DNA of 53,569 bases. Source: Fidelibacterota bacterium (GTDB taxonomy: Bacteria > Fidelibacterota > UBA2242 > JAOZSR01). Positions 36,087 to 46,101 of the stretch are shown piece after piece. The stretch is from NCBI GenBank assembly GCA_029939575.1, contig JAOZSR010000016.1:1-53569 (forward strand). The letters run 5' to 3'. How positions within the stretch are numbered: the first letter of the stretch is position 1; every line of letters begins with the position of its first letter. The position numbers and the translations under genes are program-made. Below the pieces are notes generated by a model that saw only the letters and a list, made by a program, of their open reading frames with translations, was not told the origin of the DNA and did not search any database.

Positions 36087-37886
36087 ATGAAAAATATAAT
36101 TCTATTACTAATCCTAAGTCTGACAATCAATTGTTCAGCACAACAATATACAATCAAAACCGGAGATAATCCCACAGAAAAAACTCCCTGGACGAGTCTG
36201 AAAGTAAATGACTGTGATGAAAAATTTCAGTTTGCAATAGTAGCAGATTTTACCGGTGGTCCAAGAACAGAAGTATGTAGACAGGCAATCAGAAATCTGA
36301 ACATGTTACAGCCCGATTTTGTACTTTCAGTTGGAGATTTGATTGATGGCTATACAACAAATGATAAATATTTATCAGGTCAATGGCAGGAATTTGAAGA
36401 TATAATTGATGAATTAGAGATGCCATTTTTTCGTCTTCCGGGCAATCATGATCTAAGCAATGACTGGATGAGAGAAGAATGGAAAAAAAGATATGGTAGA
36501 AGTTATTATTATTTCCGATACAAAAATGTCTTGTTTCTTTGTCTTAATACAGAAGATTCCACTCATGCCGCAATCAATCAGAAACAAGTTGATTATTTTG
36601 AAGAAATAATCCAAAAAAATTCTGATGTTTACCACACAATTATATGTATGCATGTTCCTATATGGAATCATGAAAATATGAATGGTTTTGAAAAAATTGA
36701 AGCCTTATTAAAAGATCGCCCATATACAATTTACTCAGGTCATTATCATAATTTTTTCAAAAACAGAGATAGCAAGGGAAATGAAAAATATGTATTAGCG
36801 ACAACCGGAGGTTCAAGTAGTTTACGTGGCAAAGAATATGGTGAATTTGATCATATTACATGGGTGACGATGGATGGTGGCAGGCCTACTACTGTAAATC
36901 TTGCTCTTGATGGAATTGTTTCTGATGAAATTGTGAATGAAGAGAATTCTCGTCGAATTTATTTGCTGAGAATGGGACATTGGTTTAATATTGAACCAAT
37001 TGTAAATTCCACGGATTCTTTCAAGGAATTAGAAATGAAAATCCTATATGACAATAGTTCTGAATTTCCATTAATAGTTTCGGGTAAGTTGCCAACAATT
37101 CCAGGGATTACTTTTTCTTCAGAGAAAATTAATCAAATTATAAAACCAAAATCTAAATTTGTTGAAATGATTAAAATTATTAATTCAGGGGAAACAAGAA
37201 TTTCTAAATTAGAAAATGAAGATATAAAAGTAGAATTACATGGTGCCTTTGTAATTGAAGATACCCTGTCTCTACCAAGTAGCAAAAAACTCACTCTGGA
37301 TTGGAAACATTTATGCAAAAAATCTGAGAAATCTATAAATGTTGATTGCGATTTTTCTGATTGGGATGATAAAAGTTTTATTTACTGTAAGAATCCGGGC
37401 TATATCAAAGAAGATTGGGCCTGGAATGGTAAATCCGATGGTTGGTATAAATTTGCAACAACCTTCGATGATGAGTTCTTCTATGTTGCCATAGAAACTT
37501 TTGATGATAAATTACTGCTTAGCAATGGAAAACTATTGGAATTTCAAGATAAATTACTAATTAATATTTCTTCAAATATTAAAGTGAGTGAAAATTCCCA
37601 AATTCAGATAGAATTCGCTCCAGATAAGAAAAAAGGATCCCTGGTAAAAAGTAGTATTGAAGGATTAAAAATCCAATGCCATAAAGCAGAGAAAGGAATT
37701 TCGGCAGAACTTGCAATTCCATTAAAAGCAATTTCCGACGAAAATATTGAATTATTAAGATTTAATATTTCTTTCATGGATCATGACAGACTTATGAATA
37801 CAAAACCATCCCAATTATGGTGGCGCCCAATCTGGGGAAGTGATTTAGATTATAAAAATTCAGGTGTATTTGAATTTGTTAAATAA
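36087..37886 (+). CDS. Secreted calcineurin-like metallophosphoesterase with C-terminal CBM9-like domain
   Basis: 599 aa with signal peptide (about 1-18). The N-terminal two-thirds contain metallophosphoesterase motifs: D54 in VADFTGG, GD at 83-84 (SVGDLIDG), G119-N-H-D122, a later MHVPIW and SGHYHNF. The usual first motif DxH is DFT here, as in a known subset with a D-x-T-G-G signature. Residues about 410-599 resemble a CBM9/DOMON-like sugar-binding sandwich (VDCDFSDWDDKSF..., WWRPIWGS). It lies between two mannanases. A role in removing phosphate or a phosphodiester from a glycan or in substrate binding is possible; the sequence does not decide. Confidence 0.85.
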   Translation: MKNIILLLILSLTINCSAQQYTIKTGDNPTEKTPWTSLKVNDCDEKFQFAIVADFTGGPRTEVCRQAIRNLNMLQPDFVLSVGDLIDGYTTNDKYLSGQWQEFEDIIDELEMPFFRLPGNHDLSNDWMREEWKKRYGRSYYYFRYKNVLFLCLNTEDSTHAAINQKQVDYFEEIIQKNSDVYHTIICMHVPIWNHENMNGFEKIEALLKDRPYTIYSGHYHNFFKNRDSKGNEKYVLATTGGSSSLRGKEYGEFDHITWVTMDGGRPTTVNLALDGIVSDEIVNEENSRRIYLLRMGHWFNIEPIVNSTDSFKELEMKILYDNSSEFPLIVSGKLPTIPGITFSSEKINQIIKPKSKFVEMIKIINSGETRISKLENEDIKVELHGAFVIEDTLSLPSSKKLTLDWKHLCKKSEKSINVDCDFSDWDDKSFIYCKNPGYIKEDWAWNGKSDGWYKFATTFDDEFFYVAIETFDDKLLLSNGKLLEFQDKLLINISSNIKVSENSQIQIEFAPDKKKGSLVKSSIEGLKIQCHKAEKGISAELAIPLKAISDENIELLRFNISFMDHDRLMNTKPSQLWWRPIWGSDLDYKNSGVFEFVK

Positions 37887-37897
37887 GAGGAGTTAAA

Positions 37898-39208
37898 ATG
37901 AAATTTTGGATGCTGATTGTAATCCTGGTTCTGGCACTTAGTTCTTGTAATTCACAGGATAATAGTTATGTAAAAGTTGATGGTAATAATTTTATAATTA
38001 ATGGAGAAACTTATAATTATCTTGGTACTAATATGTGGTATGGACCACTTTTGGGAATGGAAACAAAACCCGGTGATAGAGATCGTTTGATCAAAGAGTT
38101 GGATTTCTTGAAATCAAATGGTGTTACGAATCTGCGCATTATGGGGGCATCAGAAAAAACTGATTACGACAATACTGTTACGCCTGCTTTCCAAACTGCT
38201 CCCGGAATTTACAATGAAGATGTTCTTATTGGTCTCGATTTTTGCTTGGCAGAAATGGAAAAACGTGAAATGAAAGCGGTGATTTATCTGGGGAATAATT
38301 GGATCTGGACTGGTGGATTTTCACAGCTTGTTGCATGGGCAAATGATGAAGTGAATCCTAATCCATTTTTACCAGAATATAATTGGGATGATTTTATGAA
38401 TTTTAGTGCCCGGCTCTATTCGGATGAAAAAGCACAGAAATTATACTTTGATTATGTAAGAATGTTAATAAATAGAAAAAATACAGTAACCGGCAAAATG
38501 TACAAAGATGATCCAACCATTATGTCCTGGCAATTGGCCAATGAACCACGTCCCGGAAGAGGTGATGAAGGAAAAAAGAATTTTCCTGCTTTCAAAATCT
38601 GGGTGGACAAAAGTGCCAAACTGATAAAATCAATTGATAAAAACCATCTTGTTTCTACTGGAAATGAAGGTTTAGCAGGTTGTATAGAATCTGAGGAACT
38701 ATTTAAATCAATTCATCAATTCGAAAGCATAGACTATATCACAACTCATTTGTGGATTTTGAACTGGGGCTGGTTTGATCCTCATAATGCAGAACAATCT
38801 TATCCGGAAGCAATGGAAAAGGCGCACGAATATTTGGATAAACACATCCAAATGTCGTCAGAAATAAATAAGCCATTGGTGATTGAAGAATTTGGAATTC
38901 CAAGAGATAGTCATTCCTATTCAACCGAAGTATCAACCATTTACCGTGATAAATATTATGAAATGATGTTTAAAAAAATATATAAAAATGCACAATCAGG
39001 TGGACCAATGTCAGGTAGTAATTTCTGGGCTTTTGGTGGATTTGGCAAACCCTCAAATCCTGATGAGAATGAATCCAAATGGTATAATGGTGATGATTTT
39101 ACCGGTGATCCTCCACAGGAACCTCAAGGTCGAAATTCTGTATTTGCTGGCGATAAAACCACAATTGATCTGTTGAAAAAGTATGCGGTTATGATGAATG
39201 AACTATGA
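37898..39208 (+). CDS. GH5 subfamily 7-type endo-beta-1,4-mannanase lipoprotein
   Basis: 436 aa with a good AAGAGGAG ribosome-binding site and a lipobox ending at Cys17 (LSSC). The protein matches GH5_7 mannanases closely: NYLGTNMWYGPLLG at the start of the barrel, acid/base N215-E216 in SWQLANEPRPG, HLWILNWGW, and nucleophile E331 in VIEEFGIPRD. The length is that of a single catalytic domain. It would cleave internal beta-1,4-mannosidic bonds at the cell surface or in the periplasm. With the GH26 lipoprotein it gives the locus two mannanase folds on membrane-anchored proteins. Confidence 0.95.
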   Translation: MKFWMLIVILVLALSSCNSQDNSYVKVDGNNFIINGETYNYLGTNMWYGPLLGMETKPGDRDRLIKELDFLKSNGVTNLRIMGASEKTDYDNTVTPAFQTAPGIYNEDVLIGLDFCLAEMEKREMKAVIYLGNNWIWTGGFSQLVAWANDEVNPNPFLPEYNWDDFMNFSARLYSDEKAQKLYFDYVRMLINRKNTVTGKMYKDDPTIMSWQLANEPRPGRGDEGKKNFPAFKIWVDKSAKLIKSIDKNHLVSTGNEGLAGCIESEELFKSIHQFESIDYITTHLWILNWGWFDPHNAEQSYPEAMEKAHEYLDKHIQMSSEINKPLVIEEFGIPRDSHSYSTEVSTIYRDKYYEMMFKKIYKNAQSGGPMSGSNFWAFGGFGKPSNPDENESKWYNGDDFTGDPPQEPQGRNSVFAGDKTTIDLLKKYAVMMNEL

Positions 39209-39257
39209 TAATGTGATAAATCTAAATCAGAATTCGAAGTAAATGGGAAATCTCACA

Positions 39258-42152
39258 ATGAAAATGAAGACGAATAATATAATAAAATCATTATTATGTA
39301 TTTTAATGCTTTTTCAAATAATAAAGGCTCAGATTACTGGTTATTCTGATAATTTTGAAGATGGTGTTTTGGAAAATTGGTTCACTGGTGAAAATCAGCC
39401 AACATTTACTTTGAGCGAAGTATCTGGAAACTTAAACGTTGTCTATGAATGGCATAATGGGAATGATGAAGGAGATTCTTCCTGGGTGTGGGATCACTTT
39501 CGGTTTGAAGCACCTGAGATAATAGATGCATCTTCAGTCCCCTATATCACATTCAGGGCAAAATGTAATACCAGCACTGATCTAAATATTAAACCTGTTC
39601 ATGAAAACGGAGCGAGCCATTTCGTATCACTCAATATTCCAGGTAATAATGAATGGAATAATTACGAAGTTAAAATGAGTTATGCTGAGAATTTTGGATT
39701 GACTCAAATCTTTTGCTATCTCAATGGTGGAGAAGAATCGCCCGATTCAGCGATATTGATGATAGATGATTTCAAAATTGGTGATTCCACAGGTTTAGAA
39801 AATAATAATGATTTAACAGCTTTATATGAAGCCATAAATAATGCTTACAAATTAAAGAATAATAGTGTGGAAGGAACTGGTGAAGGACAATATCCAGTGG
39901 GTTCCAAAACTACTCTTCAATACGCCTGTTATAGCGCTGAATCCATATATTTAGACAATGAATCTACACAATCAGAAGTCAATAATGCAGTCTGGGATAT
40001 TTATGATGCAATGGTTAATTTTGAAAAGAATGTTAATGCCTTTGATATTGGATTGACTGATAATAAAGCAACCAAAGAAACAAGATACCTCTATGCAAAT
40101 ATGGAAAGGCTGTCTAGTGACCATTTGATTTGGGGTATGCATGATGCAACCGGATATGGAGTTGGTTGGAGAGATGATAATGACAGGAGCGATGTCAGAG
40201 ATGTTTGTGGTTCCTATCCCGCTATCTATAGTTGGGATGCAAATAAAATTTGTCTAAATGAAGATTGGCCGGATACAAAATATCGTATAACTGAAGCTTT
40301 TAATCGAGGTGGAATTAACACAATTTGTTGGCATCAAAAGGATCCTCAGGGAAGGCATTTTTATTCAGAAAATGTTAACTATGAAAATATTGTCGAAACA
40401 ATATTGCCCGGAGGAGAATATCATGATTTTTACAAAAACACATTGCACAATCTCGCTTTATTTTATAAATCACTACGAGGTGAAAAAGGTCAGTCTATTC
40501 CAATAATTTTCAGACCATATCATGAACACACCGGAGGTTGGTTCTGGTGGGGGCAGGGACAATGCACTACTGAAGAATATATAGAATTGTGGCAGTTTAC
40601 AACTCATTACCTCCGGGATTCTCTGAATGTTCATAACCTGATCTACGCAATCTCGCCCAGTGCCAATGATTTCAATAATGAAGATACTTATTTCAATATC
40701 TATCCTGGTGATGATTATGTGGATATATATGGATTTGATTTTTATTTTAGAAATAATACATCCGAAGCTGAAGTTCAGCAATTTAAAAGTAATTGTCAGG
40801 TGGTTTCAGAGTTATCCATGAAATATATAAAATTATGTGCAGTAACAGAAGTTGGAGAAGAGGCAATTCCAACACTGGATTGGTTCACAAGAGGTTTACT
40901 GGCACCTATCAAAGATAATGATATTGCCACCAGGATCAGTTATGCTGCAGTCTGGCGCAATTCAACAACTTCACATCATTATGCACCTTATCCGGGACAT
41001 TCCAGTGTCCCTGATTTTATGAACTTTTTTAATGATCCCTATACCCTATTTGAGGATAATCTTCCAGCAATGTATTCTTTTTTTGAAGGTGACAGTGTAC
41101 CACCGATTATTTATGAATATCCTGATGAATCGATACTGGTCTATGATACTAATTTTCAGATAAATCTAAAATCCAATGAACGTTCATACTTTCGATATAG
41201 TAAAGAAAACATATCTTTTGAAAATATGGAATTTGATTTTGATATTGGCGAAGGAGGATTTATACATTCCACGACAATAAATGGGAATCAGGGTGAACAG
41301 TTTGACATTTTTATAAGAGCACAAGATTTATATGGCAACATTTCAGAAGATGCTGTAATAATCAATATTACAATAGATACTACTCTATGTCCTGTTGACT
41401 GGAATGATCCTGAATATGTTTGTGATAATTGGAATACTGGAAATGCTTCTTTTACTTTTGAAAATGTTAATCCCGGGAGAACAACCTATTTTCGAAAAAG
41501 TTTTATGGCTTCTGACAGCCTTGAGAAAGTAGTAGCCCTAATAAAAAGAGACAATGGTGCTGTAGTTTATTTAAATGGAACTGAAATAAGCAGAGTGAAT
41601 ATGCCAACAGGTGAAATCAATTATGAAACCTGGGCAAATAATTCTGCCGACAATTTAGTAACTTTGCAGTTTGAAGAAGAATGCAGTCTGCTTGTTGAAG
41701 GTGAAAATATATTGGCTGTGGAAATACATCAATCAGTTGATGATAGTCTGGATATGTATTTTGATCTGCAACTTTTTTCACCGGATATCCTGATCCCCTT
41801 TGGTGCAGAATGGGAATATTATGATGAAGGAAATTCTCCGGACATTCAAACTATTTCTGCTGGATTAGATGATGAAAATATTGTAGCAAGTGAATTTTTC
41901 CTAAGTCAGAATTATCCAAATCCTTTCAATCCAACAACCACTATAAATTATGTAATTCCAAACAGAGGAATGGTGGAATTATCAGTATATAATTTAATCG
42001 GTGAAAGAGTTCGCCAGATTGTTAAGAAAAAACAAAATGCAGGTAAATATTCTGTTACTTTTAATGGTTCCAATTTATCCAGTGGAATCTACTTTTATCA
42101 AATAAAATCCGGAAATAATGCATTAACCCGTAAAATGATATTGATGAAGTAA
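39258..42152 (+). CDS. Secreted modular GH26 beta-mannanase with type IX sorting tail
   Basis: 964 aa. ATG 39258 is preferred over ATG 39243 because a GGGAAA lies at a suitable distance, but either is possible. After a signal peptide, an N-terminal binding-like module (about 25-172) homologous to that of the protein at 31330 is followed by a FIVAR-like helical segment (about 185-258), the GH26 barrel (about 265-615) with acid/base E423 (IIFRPYHEHTGG) and nucleophile E531 (CAVTEVG), an Ig-like domain, a galactose-binding-like sandwich (about 715-850), and the NYPNPFNPTTTINYVI sorting domain. The enzyme should act outside the cell. Its catalytic domain is very close to the lipoprotein GH26 at 34926. 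Confidence 0.92.
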   Translation: MKMKTNNIIKSLLCILMLFQIIKAQITGYSDNFEDGVLENWFTGENQPTFTLSEVSGNLNVVYEWHNGNDEGDSSWVWDHFRFEAPEIIDASSVPYITFRAKCNTSTDLNIKPVHENGASHFVSLNIPGNNEWNNYEVKMSYAENFGLTQIFCYLNGGEESPDSAILMIDDFKIGDSTGLENNNDLTALYEAINNAYKLKNNSVEGTGEGQYPVGSKTTLQYACYSAESIYLDNESTQSEVNNAVWDIYDAMVNFEKNVNAFDIGLTDNKATKETRYLYANMERLSSDHLIWGMHDATGYGVGWRDDNDRSDVRDVCGSYPAIYSWDANKICLNEDWPDTKYRITEAFNRGGINTICWHQKDPQGRHFYSENVNYENIVETILPGGEYHDFYKNTLHNLALFYKSLRGEKGQSIPIIFRPYHEHTGGWFWWGQGQCTTEEYIELWQFTTHYLRDSLNVHNLIYAISPSANDFNNEDTYFNIYPGDDYVDIYGFDFYFRNNTSEAEVQQFKSNCQVVSELSMKYIKLCAVTEVGEEAIPTLDWFTRGLLAPIKDNDIATRISYAAVWRNSTTSHHYAPYPGHSSVPDFMNFFNDPYTLFEDNLPAMYSFFEGDSVPPIIYEYPDESILVYDTNFQINLKSNERSYFRYSKENISFENMEFDFDIGEGGFIHSTTINGNQGEQFDIFIRAQDLYGNISEDAVIINITIDTTLCPVDWNDPEYVCDNWNTGNASFTFENVNPGRTTYFRKSFMASDSLEKVVALIKRDNGAVVYLNGTEISRVNMPTGEINYETWANNSADNLVTLQFEEECSLLVEGENILAVEIHQSVDDSLDMYFDLQLFSPDILIPFGAEWEYYDEGNSPDIQTISAGLDDENIVASEFFLSQNYPNPFNPTTTINYVIPNRGMVELSVYNLIGERVRQIVKKKQNAGKYSVTFNGSNLSSGIYFYQIKSGNNALTRKMILMK

Positions 42153-42155
42153 AAA

Positions 42156-45100
42156 ATGAAAAATAATATAATACTTTTTTTCTTATTGCTCATAGTAACG
42201 GGTATTTCATATGCTGATATTCTCGAAGCAGAAAATGCAAATATATCGGGTGATATTTCAATAAAAGATGATGTAACTGCCAGCAATGGGGAATATGTCG
42301 ACATGAAAAGCAGTGGCTCAATAATTTGGACAATAGCAAACGTTACAAATTCTGAAGAAGTTGAACTTCTAATTGGGTACAGATTACCTCATGGAAATAA
42401 AACTCAGAATATCTATGTTAATGGAATTTTGGTTGAGTCTCTTGAATTTGATGGCGCTACTGAAGTGTGGCACACTAAATCCATAAATATTAATTTAATA
42501 TCAGGTGATAACACTATAGAAATCAGGAAAAATTGGGGTTGGATGCATTTTGATAATATTGAACTGCCACTAACTCATGACGAACCAAATGCTTCATTTA
42601 TTATTACACCAGAAAATCCAATAATTAATGAAAATGTAATATTTGACGCTTCAACTTCATATGATACATTAGGGGGAAGTATTGTAAATTACACCTGGGA
42701 TTTTGGTGATGGAAGCGTCAGTACAGGTAAAATTACCAATCACAAATATACAAATCCTGGTGAATATTCTATTCAATTAATTGTCACAGATAATGATAAT
42801 AAGCAAGACAGCACATCACAGGAAGTAACAGTCTATACAGGTAAACCGATAGTTAATTTTTTTTATTATCCACAGATTGCTGATATAAATGAAATAATCA
42901 ATTTTGATGCAACTTCATCTTTTGATGTGAATGGGAGCATAGTATCATATCAATGGAATTTCGGCGATGGTGAAATTGGTAGCGGTGAAATAATTAGTCA
43001 TTCCTATTCTGAATACGGGATCTATCAAGTTACATTAACACTAACTGATAATGATGGTGAATCCGATACAAAAAAAGTAGATATTATTGTATCTCAAATA
43101 ACATTAACAATAAATGAAGTAATGTCATCAAATTCATTAACAATTACCGATGTTGAAGGTGATTATCCTGATTGGATAGAACTGTATAACGGTGGTACAA
43201 CAGTACTTAATCTGGAAAATTATGGAATTTCTGATGCCGGAGATGCGGATTCATGTTGGTTATTTCCCAATGTAACGATAGAGCCAAATGGATTTCTTTT
43301 AATATTTGCTTCAGATAAAGATTCTGTAATCTCAGGAGAATTGCATACAGATTTCAAAATAAAATCGGACGGAGAAATGTTGTATCTTTTCTCATCATCA
43401 GGAGAAGTTAAGGATTCTCTCTTTACAGGTGAGATTGCCACTGATATATCACGAGGCAAAAGTCCGGATGGAAGCACAAACTGGATGTTTTTTGATGAAC
43501 CGACTCCAGGAGAATCAAACCTTACAGAAGGATTTATTAATATTACTTCTTCACCGGAATTTTTTGTCAATAACGGTTTTTTTTCTGAGGCTTTTTCTCT
43601 GAGAATTTTATCCGAAACAAATGATGCCGACATTTACTATACACTGGATGGCTCGACGCCTACTAGAGAATCACTACTTTACAATGATGAACTAACTATA
43701 GATTCAACAACTATTATCAGAGCGATATCTGTCAAAGAAAATCATTATAATAGTGAAATTGTATCCCAAAGTTATCTTTTTAATGTTGATACTGAATTAC
43801 CTGTTATTTCTTTAATTTCTGATCCTGTGAATCTTTGGGATGAGGAAGAAGGATTTTATGTATTCGGAAATAATTATGAACAGGAATTACCTTACAGTGG
43901 GGCAAATTTTTGGGAGGATTGGGAAAAACCTTTTCATCTTGAGTTTTTTGAGAATGATGGTAAATGCAAAATCATGCAGGATGTTGGTGTAAAAATTGTT
44001 GGTAATTGGAGTAGAGCCAGACCTCAGAAACCACTTGCAGTATTTGCCAGGTCAAAATATGGAAAAGGCTCAATTGACTATCAACTTTTTCCTGATTTAC
44101 CAATAGATAAGTTTGAATCCTTTCTAATCAGAAATTCTTCCAATGACTGGGATCATACGATGCTAAACGATGGAATGCTCCAGGGATTATTGGATGGAAT
44201 TGATATTGATAAACAAGCCTACAGACCATGTATTGTGTATCTGAATGGCGAGTATTGGGGCATTCATAATATTCGTGAAAAACTAAATGAACATTACGTG
44301 GCTTCTCATCATGGAGTTAATCCTGATAATGTTGATTTAATGGAATACAACTATCATCAATATCCACATAGTGAAGTGAAAGTTTCTAACGGTACAGATG
44401 AAAAATATTATGAATTTTATAATTATATGAACAGTCATAATCTTTCCAATACCAATAATTATGAATATGTAAAAACCCAGATGGATATAGAAGCCTTTAT
44501 CAATTACTATGTTTTTGAGATTTATGTTGGAAATACAGATTGGCCCGGGAAAAATAACAAATTCTTTCATCCCGGAACAGAAGATGGAAAATGGCGATGG
44601 TTCTTATTTGATGTGGATCATGGTTTTGGATTGGGTGTAGATATGGACAACAATGCAGCAGGTTATTACAGGACTAATGCATATATGGATAATATTCTGA
44701 AAGTTGTCACAGATGAAGAACATCATAGTTGGCCTGATCCTGATTATGCTACACTTTTCCTCAGAAAATTGTTGAAAAATTTGGAATTCAAGACAAAATT
44801 TATAAATCGGTTTGCAGATTTCATGAATACAATATTTGAACCTGATTTTGTGATTGAGAAAATTGACAAAAGCCAGGCTGTAATCGAAGATGAAATGCCA
44901 AAACATTTTGCACATTGGAAAGAACCAAAAGATTGGTATCCATTGGAAGGATTGAATTGGGATTCTGTTGATGAATGGTATGAACGTGTTGAAACTATGC
45001 GTGATTTTGCCAGGAAACGTCCTGCTGAAATGATCAAGCATATTCAGAGCGAACTTGGAGTCATCGATACAGCAGAAGTAACCATCAATGTTGAGTCTCA

Positions 45101-46097
45101 CGGATCGGGTAGAATAAAACTCAATACTATTATTCCTGAAAATTATCCCTGGTCAGGACTTTATTTCAAACCTGTACCTGTGGAAATTACAGCAATTCCT
45201 AATAATGGCTATAAATTTTCACATTGGGAAGGTGTAACTGATTCCGATTCAATAGTGGCTACTGTTGTTGTTGCAGCAGATATAAATATTACTGCAATAT
45301 TTATTAGTGATTCCTCAGAAAATTCTATTGTGATCAATGAAATTAATTATAACTCAGCATCGAATTTTGATACTGAAGATTGGGTGGAATTGTATAATAA
45401 TAGTGCTGAAGATATTGATCTTTCAGGCTGGAAATTGAAAGATGATGATAGCACAAATGTATTTGATTTTCCTGTAGAAACCAGGTTGGGAGCAGGTGAT
45501 TTCCTTGTTATTTGTAATGATGTAAATGATTTTACCGGATTCTTCCATGATGTATCCAATGTAATTGGAGATATGGATTTTAAATTTGGAAACGGAGGAG
45601 ATGAAGTAAGATTATATAATAATTTGGGGAATCTGATTGATTCAGTAAAATTTAATGATAGTCTGCCCTGGCCTCTGAAAGCTGATGGAGCAGGCGCGAC
45701 TCTGGAATTGAAAAAGCCCGAATATAATAACGCAATTGCAGAAAGTTGGATAGCTTCAGAAGACCATGGAACTCCTGGAATGAAAAATTCATGTTTACTT
45801 ACAAATATTGAAAGTAATATTGAAAATCATCTAAATGAATTTCGTTTAATGCAAAATTATCCAAATCCTTTTAATCCAACTACTACAATAAATTATGTAA
45901 TTCCTAAAAAAGGAATGGTTGAACTCTCTCTATTTAATTTATTGGGAGAAAGAGTTCAGCAAATTGTACAGGAAAATCAAAGTGCTGGTAAATATTCTGT
46001 ACTTTTCGATGGATATGAACTATCAAGTGGAATCTATTTGTATCAATTAAAAATTAATAATAACACTACAACCCGAAAAATGATATTAATGAAGTGA
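42156..46097 (+). CDS. Giant secreted CotH-kinase-family protein with PKD, lamin-tail and sorting domains
   Basis: 1313 aa with signal peptide (1-20). Order: CBM35/CBM6-like module (about 21-138), two PKD domains (about 145-228 and 232-312, each with WDFGDG or WNFGDG), lamin-tail domain (about 315-430), chitobiase-type segment (about 450-530, IYYTLDGSTPTRESLLY), CotH domain (about 535-935), a GYKFSHWEG repeat region (about 970-1050), a second lamin-tail domain (about 1055-1205), and a NYPNPFNPTTT sorting tail. CotH is an atypical protein-kinase fold first known in spore coats; candidate catalytic D819 and D821 (LFDVDHGFG) are present. It starts 3 nt after the mannanase stop codon, so it belongs to the operon. 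Its target is unknown. Confidence 0.88.
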   Translation: MKNNIILFFLLLIVTGISYADILEAENANISGDISIKDDVTASNGEYVDMKSSGSIIWTIANVTNSEEVELLIGYRLPHGNKTQNIYVNGILVESLEFDGATEVWHTKSININLISGDNTIEIRKNWGWMHFDNIELPLTHDEPNASFIITPENPIINENVIFDASTSYDTLGGSIVNYTWDFGDGSVSTGKITNHKYTNPGEYSIQLIVTDNDNKQDSTSQEVTVYTGKPIVNFFYYPQIADINEIINFDATSSFDVNGSIVSYQWNFGDGEIGSGEIISHSYSEYGIYQVTLTLTDNDGESDTKKVDIIVSQITLTINEVMSSNSLTITDVEGDYPDWIELYNGGTTVLNLENYGISDAGDADSCWLFPNVTIEPNGFLLIFASDKDSVISGELHTDFKIKSDGEMLYLFSSSGEVKDSLFTGEIATDISRGKSPDGSTNWMFFDEPTPGESNLTEGFINITSSPEFFVNNGFFSEAFSLRILSETNDADIYYTLDGSTPTRESLLYNDELTIDSTTIIRAISVKENHYNSEIVSQSYLFNVDTELPVISLISDPVNLWDEEEGFYVFGNNYEQELPYSGANFWEDWEKPFHLEFFENDGKCKIMQDVGVKIVGNWSRARPQKPLAVFARSKYGKGSIDYQLFPDLPIDKFESFLIRNSSNDWDHTMLNDGMLQGLLDGIDIDKQAYRPCIVYLNGEYWGIHNIREKLNEHYVASHHGVNPDNVDLMEYNYHQYPHSEVKVSNGTDEKYYEFYNYMNSHNLSNTNNYEYVKTQMDIEAFINYYVFEIYVGNTDWPGKNNKFFHPGTEDGKWRWFLFDVDHGFGLGVDMDNNAAGYYRTNAYMDNILKVVTDEEHHSWPDPDYATLFLRKLLKNLEFKTKFINRFADFMNTIFEPDFVIEKIDKSQAVIEDEMPKHFAHWKEPKDWYPLEGLNWDSVDEWYERVETMRDFARKRPAEMIKHIQSELGVIDTAEVTINVESHGSGRIKLNTIIPENYPWSGLYFKPVPVEITAIPNNGYKFSHWEGVTDSDSIVATVVVAADINITAIFISDSSENSIVINEINYNSASNFDTEDWVELYNNSAEDIDLSGWKLKDDDSTNVFDFPVETRLGAGDFLVICNDVNDFTGFFHDVSNVIGDMDFKFGNGGDEVRLYNNLGNLIDSVKFNDSLPWPLKADGAGATLELKKPEYNNAIAESWIASEDHGTPGMKNSCLLTNIESNIENHLNEFRLMQNYPNPFNPTTTINYVIPKKGMVELSLFNLLGERVQQIVQENQSAGKYSVLFDGYELSSGIYLYQLKINNNTTTRKMILMK

Positions 46098-46101
46098 AAA
46101 A

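Noticed and set aside
43220-45101. Long minus-strand open frames (137 and 165 codons) inside the CotH gene
   Set aside because: They lie antisense to a clearly coding, domain-rich gene, have no ribosome-binding site and no recognisable protein pattern.
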